Below, in pieces: positions 10,464 through 21,870 of a stretch of DNA of 64,000 bases; the stretch's first letter is position 1, and each line of letters begins with the position of its first letter. The translations under genes were made by a program, and so were the position numbers. Under the pieces are notes generated by a model that saw nothing but the letters and a program-made list of their open reading frames with translations, did not search any database and had not been told where the DNA came from. Origin of the DNA: Chondrus crispus (lineage: Eukaryota; Rhodophyta; Florideophyceae; Gigartinales; Gigartinaceae); assembly GCF_000350225.1 (NCBI RefSeq), contig NW_005178692.1:103749-167748 (forward strand). The letters are read 5' to 3'.

Positions 10464-11628
10464 AAATCGCCCCACTGCAAGACGATCAAAGGCACCTCGA
10501 ATATCGCCGCGGACCAGGTCAAGACGACAACACCACGGCACCCACCAGCCCCGTCGCCCCCATACCAAGTCCGCGCACACGCGTAGAGGCCCTTGTAAGC
10601 GCTCCGGCCACCGCCGTAGAGCCAGAAGAAACTGCTCCGGCCACCGCTGTAGAGCCCGAAGAAACCGCTCCGGCCACCGCCGTAGAGCCCGAAGAAACCG
10701 CTCCGGACACCACCGTGAAGCAGGAAACCACAGCTCCGCAACACCGCGTCGAGCCCACCCCGATCGCCAAGTCTTCAACGCAAGAAATGGAACCCACAAC
10801 TCCGTCCATCGAAACAAAAATGCTTGGTCACCTCCCCGCTCTCCTCAGCGACGGGACCAATTACGGTATATGGAAACAAACATTGCAAGACATCGCGATC
10901 CTCAACAATGTCGAGACAGCCCTTGATGACACCGCACCACCGCCGACCATCACGAGCCCGCATGATCCCATCTACAGGAGAAAATGCGCATTCTTGCGCA
11001 TGACGATAATGACAAGCCTGCCATCCGATCTCGCAAGTACAATAGATCTAGAGTCCATCGTCACACCGCGGCAACTGGTTGCCGAAATCACGGCCCACTT
11101 CACGGACTCCACCCCGACTACGCACCTCACCCTGAGACAGGAAGCCCACCGAACAAAGCCGACGGCAGGGAGAGATCTGGAAGAGTACATCGCGAAACAC
11201 AGGACAATCCGGATGAAAATGCGAATGGCCCCATCCCCAGTATCCAGCAAGATGAAGCAGTCACCATTGACTTCATAATCAACGGCTTCAGCTCGCACCC
11301 GTCATTCCGCAACCTTGCGGACATGTGGATCGCAAACAACACAGTCCCCACCAACATCCGTAATCTCGCACAACGCCTGAAGGCAGTACAAGTGCGAGAC
11401 GAAGAAAAGCAGGCCAACCGCGACCAAGATCCACAAGGCATGCCCCACCCGGCACCATGGGCACCAGAGATCAACACCCCGCCCCCGCCACCCCGCACAC
11501 CCGGCAGAAGATCAGGGAGAGGCGCCCCGTACCAACCACCGCAAGCTCAATGGCGCACCGATCCGCCCCGCCAAAATCCTCTGCCTCACCGAGGCACGAT
11601 GACCCCAACGCCCCGCAGTAAGCAATGA
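10454..11628 (+). pseudogene. Copia-B gag, frameshifted
   Basis: The ORF from the ATG at 10454 encodes a Pro/Thr/Glu-rich N-terminus with three 11-residue repeats (TAVEPEETAPA), then a gag core around ALLSDGTNYGIWKQTLQDI. It runs off frame near 11.23 kb; the neighbouring frame continues with IDFIINGFSSHPSFRNLADM and a Pro-rich tail to 11628. No clear zinc knuckle is seen. Gag would form the virus-like particle. Confidence 0.65.
10596..10725 (+). repeat. 33-bp tandem repeat within Copia-B gag
   Basis: Three nearly identical 33-bp units, each starting near GCTCCGGCCACCGC and encoding an 11-residue TAVEPEETAPA unit, plus a fourth degenerate unit. The 33-bp length preserves frame. Confidence 0.8.
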
Positions 11629-11638
11629 ACCACCCCCA

Positions 11639-14600
11639 TTGTCCACAAGCGGCCTCCCGCGCGCAGCACCCACCCGCAGCGCCAGACCACCACAGGACAA
11701 CTCGCCAACGCAGACGACGAGTATGACTATAACACTGTATACCAGGCCCTCGAGGAGGAAGAACCTGAAGGTAAGCAGTATGCCCTCGACTCAGGAGCCC
11801 ACCCGTCTCATGTCCGAAAACCAACACGTCACACGAGGCCACTACGCCGCATAATACGCACTAACACGGCCACCAACAAAACCCGTCCCGCCACACATCA
11901 GGGGATGATCCACATCCCGACCCGTACGAATAGACAGATACGGAACCCTGCCATTGCCAACCCCGCACTGCGCGCGAACTTGCTCTCCGTACACGAGATT
12001 GCAGTGCAATGGGGAGAAGTCAGATTCACACCCACGCAAGCACTCATCCTAGATACGGGCATGAGCCCACCGCAGCCTGTAGCCAAAGCAAAATTCTCCA
12101 AGGGAATGTACTACCTGCAAGTACCCAAGGAGAAAGGAAATATCGTGGCAGCAAGGACCGCCCCCGCAAGAAAAATTACTCCTACGAAATCACCGAGAGC
12201 AAAAAAAATGGACGACGGCCAAACCTAAACCAAGCCGCATACTAAACTCGGACACGTGGCGCCGACAGTAAAAAGAATACCCCTGCATGTAGCGCACAAC
12301 TCTGCGCCGCCGCCGTACACCCCGGCACACCCCGCAGTCGAACGGGACTTCCACCATTACCATGTGATATTCAATCACATACGCCCCGCCACGCTTCAAA
12401 AAATGGCAAAGCTTGGCCTCTTGCCCAACCTCCCACCCACGTTGAGACAAAGACCCCCACGCATCACCTGCTCGAGCTGCGCAGCCGCGAAACAACAACC
12501 GGCCCCGCACTACCCCACCACACACAGGTACCCAGTAGGAGCAGCGTTCAGCAGTGACATATGCGGACCGTTCAACCCGCCCTCACGCCAAGGAAACAAG
12601 TACATACTCACGATAATTGACACGAAATGAAGATACCTCATTGTCGACTTCTTGGAATCACGAGCTGAGACACCGCACCGACTGGACAAAATACTTACAG
12701 CACTCAAACAAAGGAATGGATGCAAGCCCAAGCTGTTACACACGGACAACGCTAAAGAATATATATCCGAATATGCAAACAGAATGTATCGCTCACAAAA
12801 TGTAAGGCACAGCACTACAGTGCCGCACACACCCCAACAGAACGGCATAGCAGAAAGGATCAACGGAACCCTGATGAATTCTGCAAGAGCAGCGCTGCAC
12901 CACAGTGGCCTCCCCAAAACTCACTGGGAAGACGCCGTCAGAGACGCAGCGTTCAAGTATAATAACATACTACACCACTCCACCAGCTCCCTGCCATTCA
13001 CAACGTGGACCAACACCACCCCCAGAGTCCACCAATTCCTCCTATTTGAGCAACTAGGGACAATCCCCGAACTAGCTAACAGGAAGCAAATATCCAAACT
13101 CGCCCCAAGAGCCACCCCGCGAGATACTTACATGCGATAGGTGAGCACTACATCATGGTACTCGAAACAAAAACCAACAAGCCTCGAAGAGTGCGCTGTG
13201 TCAACTTCCAACCCTACCACAGAGCCACTGACCCCGCAGCGTCATGCACACAGGCGAGGAAGGCGTTTAAACCACATCGCACACCCACACGAGTGACACG
13301 CACAACACCAGCCCCGGCTAGCACAACCCAAGCCAAAAAATATCCCAACGCAGCAGAGTGGGAAAATGCACACAACGAGGAATTGGAAAATTTAGACACA
13401 ATGAACGTCGTACAGTGGACACTAGATGCCAACCTCCCCAAAAAAGGAAAACTCATACCTCTAAGAATGGGATACCGATACAAGAGGAACAGTGCAGGAG
13501 AAATAGCATCGAGAAAAGCGCGCTGCTCAGCACGCGGAGACAAGATGGTGCCACACAAGCACTTTGACCCTGCCAAAACGACAACTTACATGGCGGACAA
13601 AACAACTGTAAGGACACTGTTCGGCATAGCAGCAACACATCGCATGCACATAGAGCACATCGATATCAAGTCAGAATATCTATATGAGAAATTCGCACAC
13701 AACGGCAGCGAAAAAGTGTACGTGAAACAACCACCCCGTTTCAACGGCACATCCAAGCACCCATGCCAAGGAGGCAAGTTGAGCATGAACATCTATGGGA
13801 TGCCCTCTGCAGGACACACCTACCTGACAGCAGTATTCGCCCTACTACGCAAAAGCAAGTTCCAACAAAGCGAAGCTGACCTCTGCCTTTGGTCAAAAAA
13901 ACTGGAAAGGACCTCATCATAGCTGCAGTAAGCATGGATGATTTTACTGTAGTCGCGTCAAAAGCCGAGCTCAAGGAGGAGTTCGTAAAAGCATTAGCCA
14001 AAGCGTAGAACATCAAGCGTCTAGGACAGCACAAAACATTCCTAGGATGGACTGTACATCGAAGCACAAATGGAGATATCCATGTCTCCCAGCCCAATGC
14101 AATCAACTACATAGTTGAACAAGCAGACATGCAACAGTGCAACGGCAAGTAAACTCCGTACTGCGACGGAGTAATGCCTCACAAGCCAACGGATACCGAT
14201 GAGATCCAAATGGCAACCCTCAAGAAATACCAACAATTAATTGGGGACCTCCGATATGTCGCCGACTCCACCCGGCCTGACATATATTTCCTGACAAACC
14301 GACTCGCCGTCGCGGCCAACAAGCCTACACAGAGGCATTGGAGCGCGTTAATGGGACTGATAAGGTACCTAAAACGTACCCCCACGACAGGACTCACCTT
14401 CCGAGCTAGCACGTCCACCAGCAAAGAGTCGAATCAGGACCTTCTCGTCTCGTATGCAGACGCGGACTTCGCACCGGACATAATGGACAGAAAGTCCATC
14501 TCAGGGACCCTACACACCTACAACGGAACGCCGATCTGTTGGGGATCCCTCAAGCAAAACATCACTGCTCTGTCCACCTGCGAGGCTGAGTACATAGCGG

Positions 14601-14959
14601 CAACAGCAGCGACTCAACTAACAACATGGATCCGACGCATGCTCAAGGACATCCACATGCTGTCGACCAAGCCAACACCCCTGAGGATTGACAACCAGTC
14701 AGCAATCCACGTCGCGAACAGCACAGGACCGACAAAGTGGCGAAAATTCATAGACTTGCGTCACCACTATCTGACGGACCAGTCACAAAAGGTAACAATC
14801 ACCCTCGCCCATGTCCCCACCGACGAGCAACTGGCGGACATCCTCACAAAACCCCTCCGGCACCAAGCATACACGCGCCTCCTACCCAAGCTGCAACTCA
14901 CAATCCAGCAGACTGCAGACGCCAAGACCGCTGCGCCGTCGACAGGGGGAGTGTCATGA
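11639..14959 (+). pseudogene. Copia-B pol remnant (protease-integrase-RT-RNase H)
   Basis: Protease and pre-integrase regions are badly broken (11.6-12.25 kb). Integrase is at 12256-13140 in one frame with a TGA at 12628: FSSDICGP, LLHTDNAKEY and PHTPQQNGIAER give the D, D and E positions. RT is at 13155-13922, then shifts frame; the catalytic region there reads VSMDDFTVV near 13.93 kb in place of the usual YVDD. RNase H is at 14174-14959, with YADADFA and a terminal ADILTKPL motif. Several lesions make it non-functional. Confidence 0.8.
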
Positions 14960-15156
14960 GAGCCATAAAAACAAGTGTCGATACCGCACCAGCATGCCGC
15001 CGCAGTCATGAGAGCCATACGTGCACACGTAGCACACGCATAATAGCGCCATCAGATCATCTTTATTCACCGCCGTCTCACTGATACCTCCCATTCCCTT
15101 GTAATGTAGAGACACGATAGGCATCAGTAAACGGACGGCATCGATCTTGCACCACA
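14952..15156 (+). repeat. Copia-B 3' LTR (205 bp)
   Basis: It begins TGTCATGAGAGCC directly after the polypurine tract and ends CTTGCACCACA. It contains CATGAGAGCCAT twice (14955 and 15007), flanking the segment missing from the 5' LTR. Confidence 0.8.
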
Positions 15157-15290
15157 ATGGTATTAGCGAATAGTACTGTAGGACACGTTTACGGTATGCT
15201 CCTCAACACTTCAAAATATAGTCATACAAACGAAGCAAACAGAGCAACCTGTTGTACAAGTTTGCAGCAAATCTAGCAATTCGCGAATGC

Positions 15291-15341
15291 AGTGTGCCCG
15301 AAAATATAGATCTGGATGTATCGAATGAGGTGATTTCTGCC
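15291..15341 (-). other. Conserved 3' flank of the cysteine-rich gene
   Basis: About 45 of 50 bases (AGTGTGCCCGAAAATATAGA through GAATGAGGTGATTTC) recur at 61703-61752. It lies just past the stop of the minus-strand gene that ends at 15367, so it is probably 3' untranslated or downstream sequence shared by members of that gene family. Confidence 0.5.
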
Positions 15342-15366
15342 ATATAGTGTACGACACCACGCCCCA

Positions 15367-16674
15367 TCACAGCCCAAAACGTACAGCCATCCTAATCAAA
15401 CTTTCTTCAGCCTGCGTTTCGTACGGTGCAGCAAACGCTGTATACTCCAGCCCCTTCGTGTTAGACTTAATGCGCATCCCACGATTGAAGCGAGGACTGT
15501 TCACCTCCATCACCGCCTCTTTGCACCCAACCGATTCGCAGTACGTGCTCATTCTCATCGCGTGCCCGCGGAACACGACCATGTCACCGCGTGTGGCACA
15601 ACTGTCGTTCTCATCACATAGAACCCGCGAGACGGCATGCTTCTCGAACACAAGTCCATTTCTAGAAAGATGCCCGAGGGCTCGAGCGTCTATACACAGA
15701 TCATCGTCGTCGTCATTACCGCCTGATGGGACATTGAGTCCATCCGGGTTCGTGATGGAACCCTCGCTTTCCGAATCTCCGTCGCCAGCCGTAGGCATCT
15801 CCTCACCTCCGCCACCGGAACCTGTGCCGCCAGTCGTGGACGTCTCCTCGTTACCACTAGAACCCCCGTCGTCCACGATCGGCATATCTTCAGCATTTGC
15901 AGTTTCTTCAGAGAAACACAGCGTGCTCTCATTTCCCTGCACGCACACTTCTCCAGCTGTCGAACAATCGTTGCTGGACGTGCATGACTCAAGTCCGTCC
16001 GTAGGTACACATAGACATCTCTCGCCGGAAGAGCACGTGTCTTGGTTGGCTATGTCTACACAGATTCTTCCTTCTGCACACTCGGACGTGCTCGTGCAAG
16101 TGTCACCAGTCAGCCCCATGCGATTTGCGATCGGCAAAGATGTGCGAAAAAGTCCTGCCAAGTCTTTTGATGTTCCCAGTGGAGCTGCTTTTCTCCCGGA
16201 TTGTCGTCCCATCTTGGTTTTCAGCGTACGAGTGTTCTGCAAATTTGAATGAGGGATAGATGCCATGTTCAAGGCAGGAAATTTGGTTTGCGAGGCAATC
16301 TTGGATTGGATGCTTTGATGATCGGTAAACCAGCCAGCAAGTGCCGCAACGTTGGGCCGAGACATCTTTTGTTCCTTCGGTTTGAATGCATGCGCCCTTC
16401 TTAATGTATTGTGCGCTTGAAGGAAGGCATCGAGCGAGTGACGACTCGGAACAGCTGCAGCAGATGTGGGTGGATCTGTTTTGCGGAGGGATTTAAATAT
16501 ATTCCTTCGCAAGCTGGCATTGTGTAGCGCATCACGACTCCTTGCTGTTAGGGATAGCTTCTGCGCGTTAGTCAAGAGCCATATCCCGGATCGAGATGGC
16601 GATATCGGGGCTGGAGCAGCGAGCGCGACGACAAGGAGGGTGCACACTAGCAGAAAGCGCTGCAGAGTAAGCAT
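15367..16674 (-). CDS. Secreted cysteine-rich protein, function unknown
   Basis: An intact single-exon ORF of 435 residues. Residues 1-20 form a signal peptide (hydrophobic core FLLVCTLLVVALAA, then PAP), so it should enter the secretory pathway. Residues 20-190 are basic and low in cysteine; FLQAHNTLRRAH at 84-95 faintly recalls the first helix of CAP proteins. Residues 193-256 hold a cysteine module of two half-repeats, each of the form C-x5-C-(A/S)-x-GR/GE-x-C. A Gly/Ser/Asp/Glu-rich linker follows (260-325). The C-terminal domain (327-435) has five cysteines, LCDENDSCATRGDMVVF and a VNSP motif. Relatives are broken at 56.1-58.0 kb. I recognise no named family. The ATG at 16674 is the only start that includes the signal peptide. 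Confidence 0.75.
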   Translation of the reverse strand: MLTLQRFLLVCTLLVVALAAPAPISPSRSGIWLLTNAQKLSLTARSRDALHNASLRRNIFKSLRKTDPPTSAAAVPSRHSLDAFLQAHNTLRRAHAFKPKEQKMSRPNVAALAGWFTDHQSIQSKIASQTKFPALNMASIPHSNLQNTRTLKTKMGRQSGRKAAPLGTSKDLAGLFRTSLPIANRMGLTGDTCTSTSECAEGRICVDIANQDTCSSGERCLCVPTDGLESCTSSNDCSTAGEVCVQGNESTLCFSEETANAEDMPIVDDGGSSGNEETSTTGGTGSGGGGEEMPTAGDGDSESEGSITNPDGLNVPSGGNDDDDDLCIDARALGHLSRNGLVFEKHAVSRVLCDENDSCATRGDMVVFRGHAMRMSTYCESVGCKEAVMEVNSPRFNRGMRIKSNTKGLEYTAFAAPYETQAEESLIRMAVRFGL

Positions 16675-16740
16675 GTTGACTTGTGGGTGTTTCGGGAGCC
16701 GAGGAAAGTTTTGACGCAGGAACCGTGGTCTGGACGGCGG

Positions 16741-16943
16741 CGGAGGCAGAGGAGTAGGAGAAGTACTTTAAGTAGAGGGCGAGAAGAGGGCCAAGCGACG
16801 CTGTGAGGATCCCGAGATCAGGGCGGTGAAACCGCGGAAGCAGAGGAGTAGGAGAAGTATGTAACTTTTAAGTAGAGGGCGGGAAGAGAACCAAGCGACG
16901 CTGTTCACAGCGTGACATGAGGATCCCGAGATCAGGGCGGTGG
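16741..16943. repeat. Tandem duplication upstream of the secreted-protein gene
   Basis: Two imperfect copies (16741-16830 and about 16835-16943) share GCAGAGGAGTAGGAGAAGTA, TTTAAGTAGAGGGCG, CCAAGCGACGCTGT and GGATCCCGAGATCAGGGCGG. They begin about 65 bp upstream of the minus-strand ATG at 16674, so they probably lie in its promoter or 5' UTR. The second copy has short extra pieces. Confidence 0.7.
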
Positions 16944-16959
16944 AAGCAAGGTACAGTAC

Positions 16960-17424
16960 TGTTGCGGCAATTCTGCCGTGGGGCACCGAGCGACCTGTAA
17001 TGACGGGAATCCACTCGACTTTTTTTACTCCTCGCCAGTCTGCTGCCTCCCCCTCCCTATCTTCAGGGATGGCTTCTTAAGTACACGTTTCCCGGGACTA
17101 GTCGGCTATCCCCAACCCTCCCTCCCGTAATTTCCCCTTTCGATCCAGCTTCCCCTTGCCCCACCGGTAGCCACCTCCTCGTGCCATTTCCCTTCGCGCC
17201 CTCGGCCGGCGACCTGCGCGGTCTTTCTGCCCCAGCCCGAGCCCCGTGCGTCCTATGGTTTCCCTTCGTCTCCCCAGTGGCTGGCAACCTCAATTCCCCG
17301 CGCGTGCTGTCTCGCTCCCTCCTTCCCGCCTTTCGCTTGCCCGTCCTTCGGCGATATACGGATGCGCTCCGCCCCGTGGTACGCGTGTCCAGCTCGCCAC
17401 CTGGCAACGGAATGCCTCGTAACA
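16960..17424 (-). repeat. Gypsy-A 3' LTR
   Basis: This 465-bp direct repeat of 45292-45756 begins TGTTGCGGCAATTCTGCCG and ends CCTCGTAACA on the plus strand. Confidence 0.85.
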
Positions 17425-17468
17425 CTCGTCCTTTTTCCTTTGCCTCTGCAGTAGGACGTCTGGAAAGT

Positions 17469-20400
17469 CTACTCTTCTTCCCCTTCTCGAGCATGTTTTG
17501 TCTCGTGTGGACCATTGTCAAATAGATCAACGATGATCTCCGGCAAATCACTCTCCCGCGTCCATTTTGGAGACTTGCGCCCAGCCAGCTGCACCTTGAA
17601 CCACGGCGTCCTTTTTCCAGTTACACGGTCAACCTCGATACGCGAGTCGTGCATGCGACGGAGGAGCCGAAGTCCATCAGGAAACACGCCATTTTTGACA
17701 TCCACAGTCTGACGAGCCGTTGGCGATATTTTGCGCATGCGGTTTGCGTGCACACGCGCCATCTTGTCCCCAATCTCGGATCGAAGTAGGTAGCTTAACG
17801 ATGACAATACCCGGTCTACGCAGTATGGACCCATCCAGGCCGGAATGATATTCTTTCCTTCCTTCGAGGACAGCTCTGGCTACCAAACCAGGACGCCGGA
17901 CCCGACCTCGAATTCTACTTCGCGCACACCCTTGTTGTATTGGTCTCCTGCCTTGCCCCGCGCTTCCTTTCCCTTCTGGATAAGCCTCCGGTGTAAGGAT
18001 TGGAGGTGTTTGCCGATATCATACGGCTCTCCCCCCACTCGCAGGCTCTCCTCAGTCTCCCAGGCCATAAAAGCCTGGTCGCCAAACATGGCCTCGTACG
18101 GCGTCATTCCAGTTGCTTCGTGCACTCCCGTGTTATATCGGAAACACGCGAGAGATACATGAGCGTCCCAATCCTCGCTCCCAGTGCTTACGAAGCAGGC
18201 GAGGTTTTGAGCCAATGTCCTATTCCACCGCTCGACGCACCGATTCCCTTGAGGGTGGAGCGGTGAGGGAAGTACTTGCTTCACCCCTAGCTCCCTCGTC
18301 ATGGCTGCGACGACAGTGCCCACGAAGTTGGGGCCCCTGTCGGAAAGCATCCGTCTCCATCGGTCCGAATATGGACACCCATTCGTCCAAAATTGCCCTT
18401 CCCACTGTGTCCGCGCGCTCATCGAGGATCGGCACTGCACGCGCGAAGCGAGTGAAGGTGTCAATTATGACGAGGATCTTGATATTCCCGGACTCTGTTC
18501 GAGGTGTGACTGTCTGAACGTCCAAAGCAACTTGCTCGAACCTTCGCTCTGGGTGGTATTCGACCATTCGAGCTTGCTTTCCGGGTTTGCTGCTTTTGGC
18601 CGCAGCGCATGCGACGCAGCGCCCCAGCTTCTCTTTGACATCCCTTCGTAATCCTTTCCACCAGTACGACCCATTGAGGCGCTTCAAAGTCCGCCTCAAT
18701 CCGTAATGGCCACTGAGACGGGATCCGTGCACTTGGTCGAGGATGGGGGAGACCAATTTCGGAGCGACCACTAATGCCGCTCCGTCGTATATCCGCTTGT
18801 AGAGAATCCCCGTCTCACCCACGTGATACCCGTTTCTGCGCTGTAGCTGCGCGTACAAAGAAACATCTCCGAACTCCTCCCTTTGTGCTGCCCGCAAATC
18901 AGCGCTCGACGGGCCTCCTCCGAGCGGTCCGATGTCCATCAGAGCGGAGACAGCCTCCACAGCGGCTCCTTGGGGGATCTCCCTGAAACATCTCTGACAC
19001 AACGGTTTCTCGATAGCGTCCCTACTGAGGGCATCACGGACAACAAGCGCGCTCCGGGGTGCATACTTCACTGTAAAGTCGAAGTCCTGGACGTCGACCA
19101 TCCATCGGGCGAGCCTCCCGCGCGGGTCTTTCAAGCTCATCAACCACTTGAGCGAACAGTGGTCTGTGATGAAAATAATGTCGACCTCACCATGTAGGTA
19201 AAACCGCCACTTCCGGAGTGCGTGTACGACCGCCAGGCCCTCCCTCTCCGTGACGGTGAACTTGCGCTCTGCTGCCGTAAGCTTGCGGCTTGTAAATGAA
19301 ACAGGAATCCACTTCTCATCCTTGCTCATATGCAACAGAACTCCTCCCAGCCCGTACGAGCTCGCATCCGTCATCAGCTTCTTCCTAGCTCCCCGCCTCG
19401 GTGGCGCCAGCACATCAGGGTTGCTCAGAGCATCTTTCAGCTCTTTCCATGCCCCCTTCTGCCTTTTTCCCCAGCGGAAATTGCAGTCCAGGATTACAAG
19501 CCGTTGCCCTCTCCCTTTCTTTTGATTAAAGCCTGTCCCTTTTATAACTTCATGTAAGGGAGCAGCGATCTCCGCGAAGTGGTCTATGTATTCTGAAAAA
19601 TAGTTCATGAGTCCCAGGAATCGCATGAGTTCCTCACCGCCGCCAGGTTCCACGAGCGCTCTTACTGCAGAAACATGCGCGTCAGAAGGCTTGATCCCGT
19701 CCTTGTCGATCCTGTGTCCTAGAATTTCGGCCGTGCGGACACCGAACTGGCACTTGGCCAGCTTGAGCCTGGCACCTGCATCATAGAACGTCTTGAGGGC
19801 CGAGTCCACGGACCTCAAATGTTCCTCTACAGTAGCAGTTCCGAGGCTCACGTCGTCCATAAACGCCCAAACATCCATTCCCTTCTGATCCCCGAGAATG
19901 AAGTTTACAACCCGCTGGAACGCAGCTGGTGAGTTATTGAGCCCTTGTGGCAACCTCAAATAGCATAGCAGTCCCAGTACAATGCGTATTGCAGTCAGGT
20001 TTCTTGACTCTTCGTCCAGTTCGATCTGGAAGAAGCCGTCGTTTAGGTCGAACGTAGAAAATATAGACTTGCTCGCCATCCAGTCCAGGGTGGCGCGCAC
20101 GTCTTCCATCGGGCACGTGTCACTAACTGTGAGCGCGTTTAACTGGCGGAAGTCGGAGGTCACGCGGGTCGACCCGTCTTTCTTTTTAACAAAGACGTTA
20201 CAAGCCGCCCATGGAGAGGTGGCAGGTTCCACAACCCCCAGCTTCAAAAGCCTTTCCATCGCAGTGCGTTCCACCTCTTCCTCGCGGGGGGACCTTCTCC
20301 TTACTGGGCAACAGGCGGGCTTGGCACCGTCAATCAAATCGATACGGTGCTTGACTCCCTTGATCTGGCCGAGTCCCTTGAACACCTCACGTCGGTTCCA

Positions 20401-21166
20401 GAGGATGTCGCGTAGTCTCTCTCGCTCGGCCGGGTCGGGATGAAATTGGGACAAGGCCATGTCCAATATCACCTCATCGACGTCTGCGTCGCTGATAGCA
20501 GCTGCCATTTCGGCATCAACAGCCCTCCCCGTCCTCCTTGTTACCGTTCCGCAAATGCGCTTCTGGTTTACCAAGATCTTGGCTCGGTGCGTGGCAAGGT
20601 TTAGAACCAACCCGTACCGACGCCAAAAACTGCTACACAAAAGAACCTTGCTCGGTAGATGCGCTTCCACTCTCACAGGCTCCTCGAAAGTGGTCCCCCA
20701 TTGCTCAAAATTGAGGCGCCCTTCTCCGCAAACCTCGATCTCGTGCCCGTCGGCTGCGTATGCGCCCACAGAGCCAGGTTTCCATGTACCCCCTATGCTG
20801 TCGAACCATGTCCGATCAACCCAAACCGACCTGGGGCCAGTGTCGATAGGAACCCACACGTGCTTGCCCCCAGCCCTTATTTGCGCCATGACGTCGTCAT
20901 CGTCACCCCGGCGCTCCTCCCCACACCTGCATACGCGTTCATGTATGTGCATGCCCTTAGGGCCTGCGGCAGCTAGTTGCGCTTTGGGAGAAGGGCTGCC
21001 GCCTCCCTTCCTGTCTCTCCCCCCCCGAGCTCTGCACACTGCGCGAAGACTTCTCTCTCCTCTTTTTGGCACAGTCCCGAGCGATATGACCTTTCACGCC
21101 ACAGTAGTAACACAGCGCATTGGCGAAGCGCTCATCGGTGGTGAGGGGAGAGGAGGGGTACTTCGG
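17469..21166 (-). pseudogene. Gypsy-A zinc knuckle and pol, frameshifted
   Basis: Reading down the minus strand from 21166: a gag zinc knuckle CYYCGVKGHIARDC (about 21.11-21.07 kb). Then a change of frame into a 950-codon ORF (21072-18220) with protease PIDTGPRSVW, RT (FRQLNALT; catalytic FMDD near 19.86 kb), RNase H (MTDASSYGLGG) and the integrase zinc-binding domain and first aspartate. A frameshift near 18.3 kb moves the integrase second aspartate (DRGPNFVG) and glutamate (HPQGNRCVERWNR) to another frame ending at 17880. A last frame (17834-17469) has a chromodomain-like tail: WFKVQLAGRKSPKWTRESDLP. The RT and RNase H are intact; integrase is broken. Confidence 0.85.
21162..21166. other. 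Target-site duplication of Gypsy-B, left copy
   Basis: TTCGG here is repeated at 44064-44068 on the far side of the 22.9-kb element. Removing the element with one copy keeps the Gypsy-A gag in frame across the junction. Confidence 0.85.
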
Positions 21167-21765
21167 TGTGGTACAGTTGCCAAGTGGCGCTACTGTACTA
21201 GGCGGGCGCCAGAGGCCTTGCCAAGCACAGTAGTAAGATGTTAACCGATACGGTACATACGTGGCCAGCACGTGTAGATGTGGCCACGTGGGCTTCCACG
21301 TGCAGTTAGTGGCACCAGCTAGTGCAGGTGTACACATGGTGCACGACCGATCGGTGGGTTAGTACCGTAGTCATTTTTAGTTACCGTAAGCTACAGTAAG
21401 CTGGCTACAGTATGTACAGCTACTGTAGTCCGTCCGGATCCACCGCCCTACTAGGGGGTATAAGATAGGGGGCACCGGGCTGGAGGTACACCGAGGCAAG
21501 CACGCCTCCCTTTACTTCCTACCCTAGTCCTTTACCGTACGGTTAAGTAAGTCGCTCAGGTTTCCAGCTCGCCACCGGTCGTACTGCTCTACACCCCAGT
21601 ACAACTGCGCGTGTCCAGTGCGGTGTACCTCCCTTGTCCTGTACTTCCTACCGTTCCGGATTATTCTACCTGACGCTCCAGTGTAGCGGTCCCCCAAGCT
21701 CCCTCATTTTAGGTACAGCCTGTCCTTTTCCGTTTACGTTTTAGCGTCCCTACGGTTGTACTACA
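21167..21765 (+). repeat. Gypsy-B 5' LTR
   Basis: This 599-bp copy contains a TATA-like TATAAGATA at 21459-21467 and many CTACAGTA/TACTGTA words. It is followed by TTTTTGGTACTCTTGTGGAG, where a primer-binding site starting TGGTACTC would be expected, though I cannot name the tRNA. Confidence 0.9.
21459..21467 (+). promoter_or_regulatory. TATA-like box of the Gypsy-B 5' LTR
   Basis: TATAAGATA lies about 300 bp before the LTR end and about 410 bp before the first gag ATG. The 3' LTR has TATAAAATA at the equivalent place (43757-43765). The position within the LTR fits a U3 promoter. Confidence 0.5.
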
Positions 21766-21870
21766 TTTTTGGTACTCTTGTGGAGGGACGCGTGGGGTTT
21801 CTAGACCCTCACCGTCTAGCTCAGGAAAGAAGACATCCGATTCGGTACGTGGACAAGTTGAAAAACACGT

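Larger units (their letters stand above)
10298..15156 (+). mobile_element. Copia-B: decayed Ty1/copia retrotransposon
   Basis: The element is bounded by related LTRs at 10298-10449 and 14952-15156 and by the 5-bp duplication ATGGT (10293-10297 and 15157-15161). The inside has gag, integrase, RT and RNase H in copia order, broken by several frameshifts and stops. The purine tract CAGGGGGAG (14943-14951) abuts the 3' LTR. LTRs of the same family recur at 55283-55433 (solo, minus) and 58023 (fragment). Confidence 0.85.
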
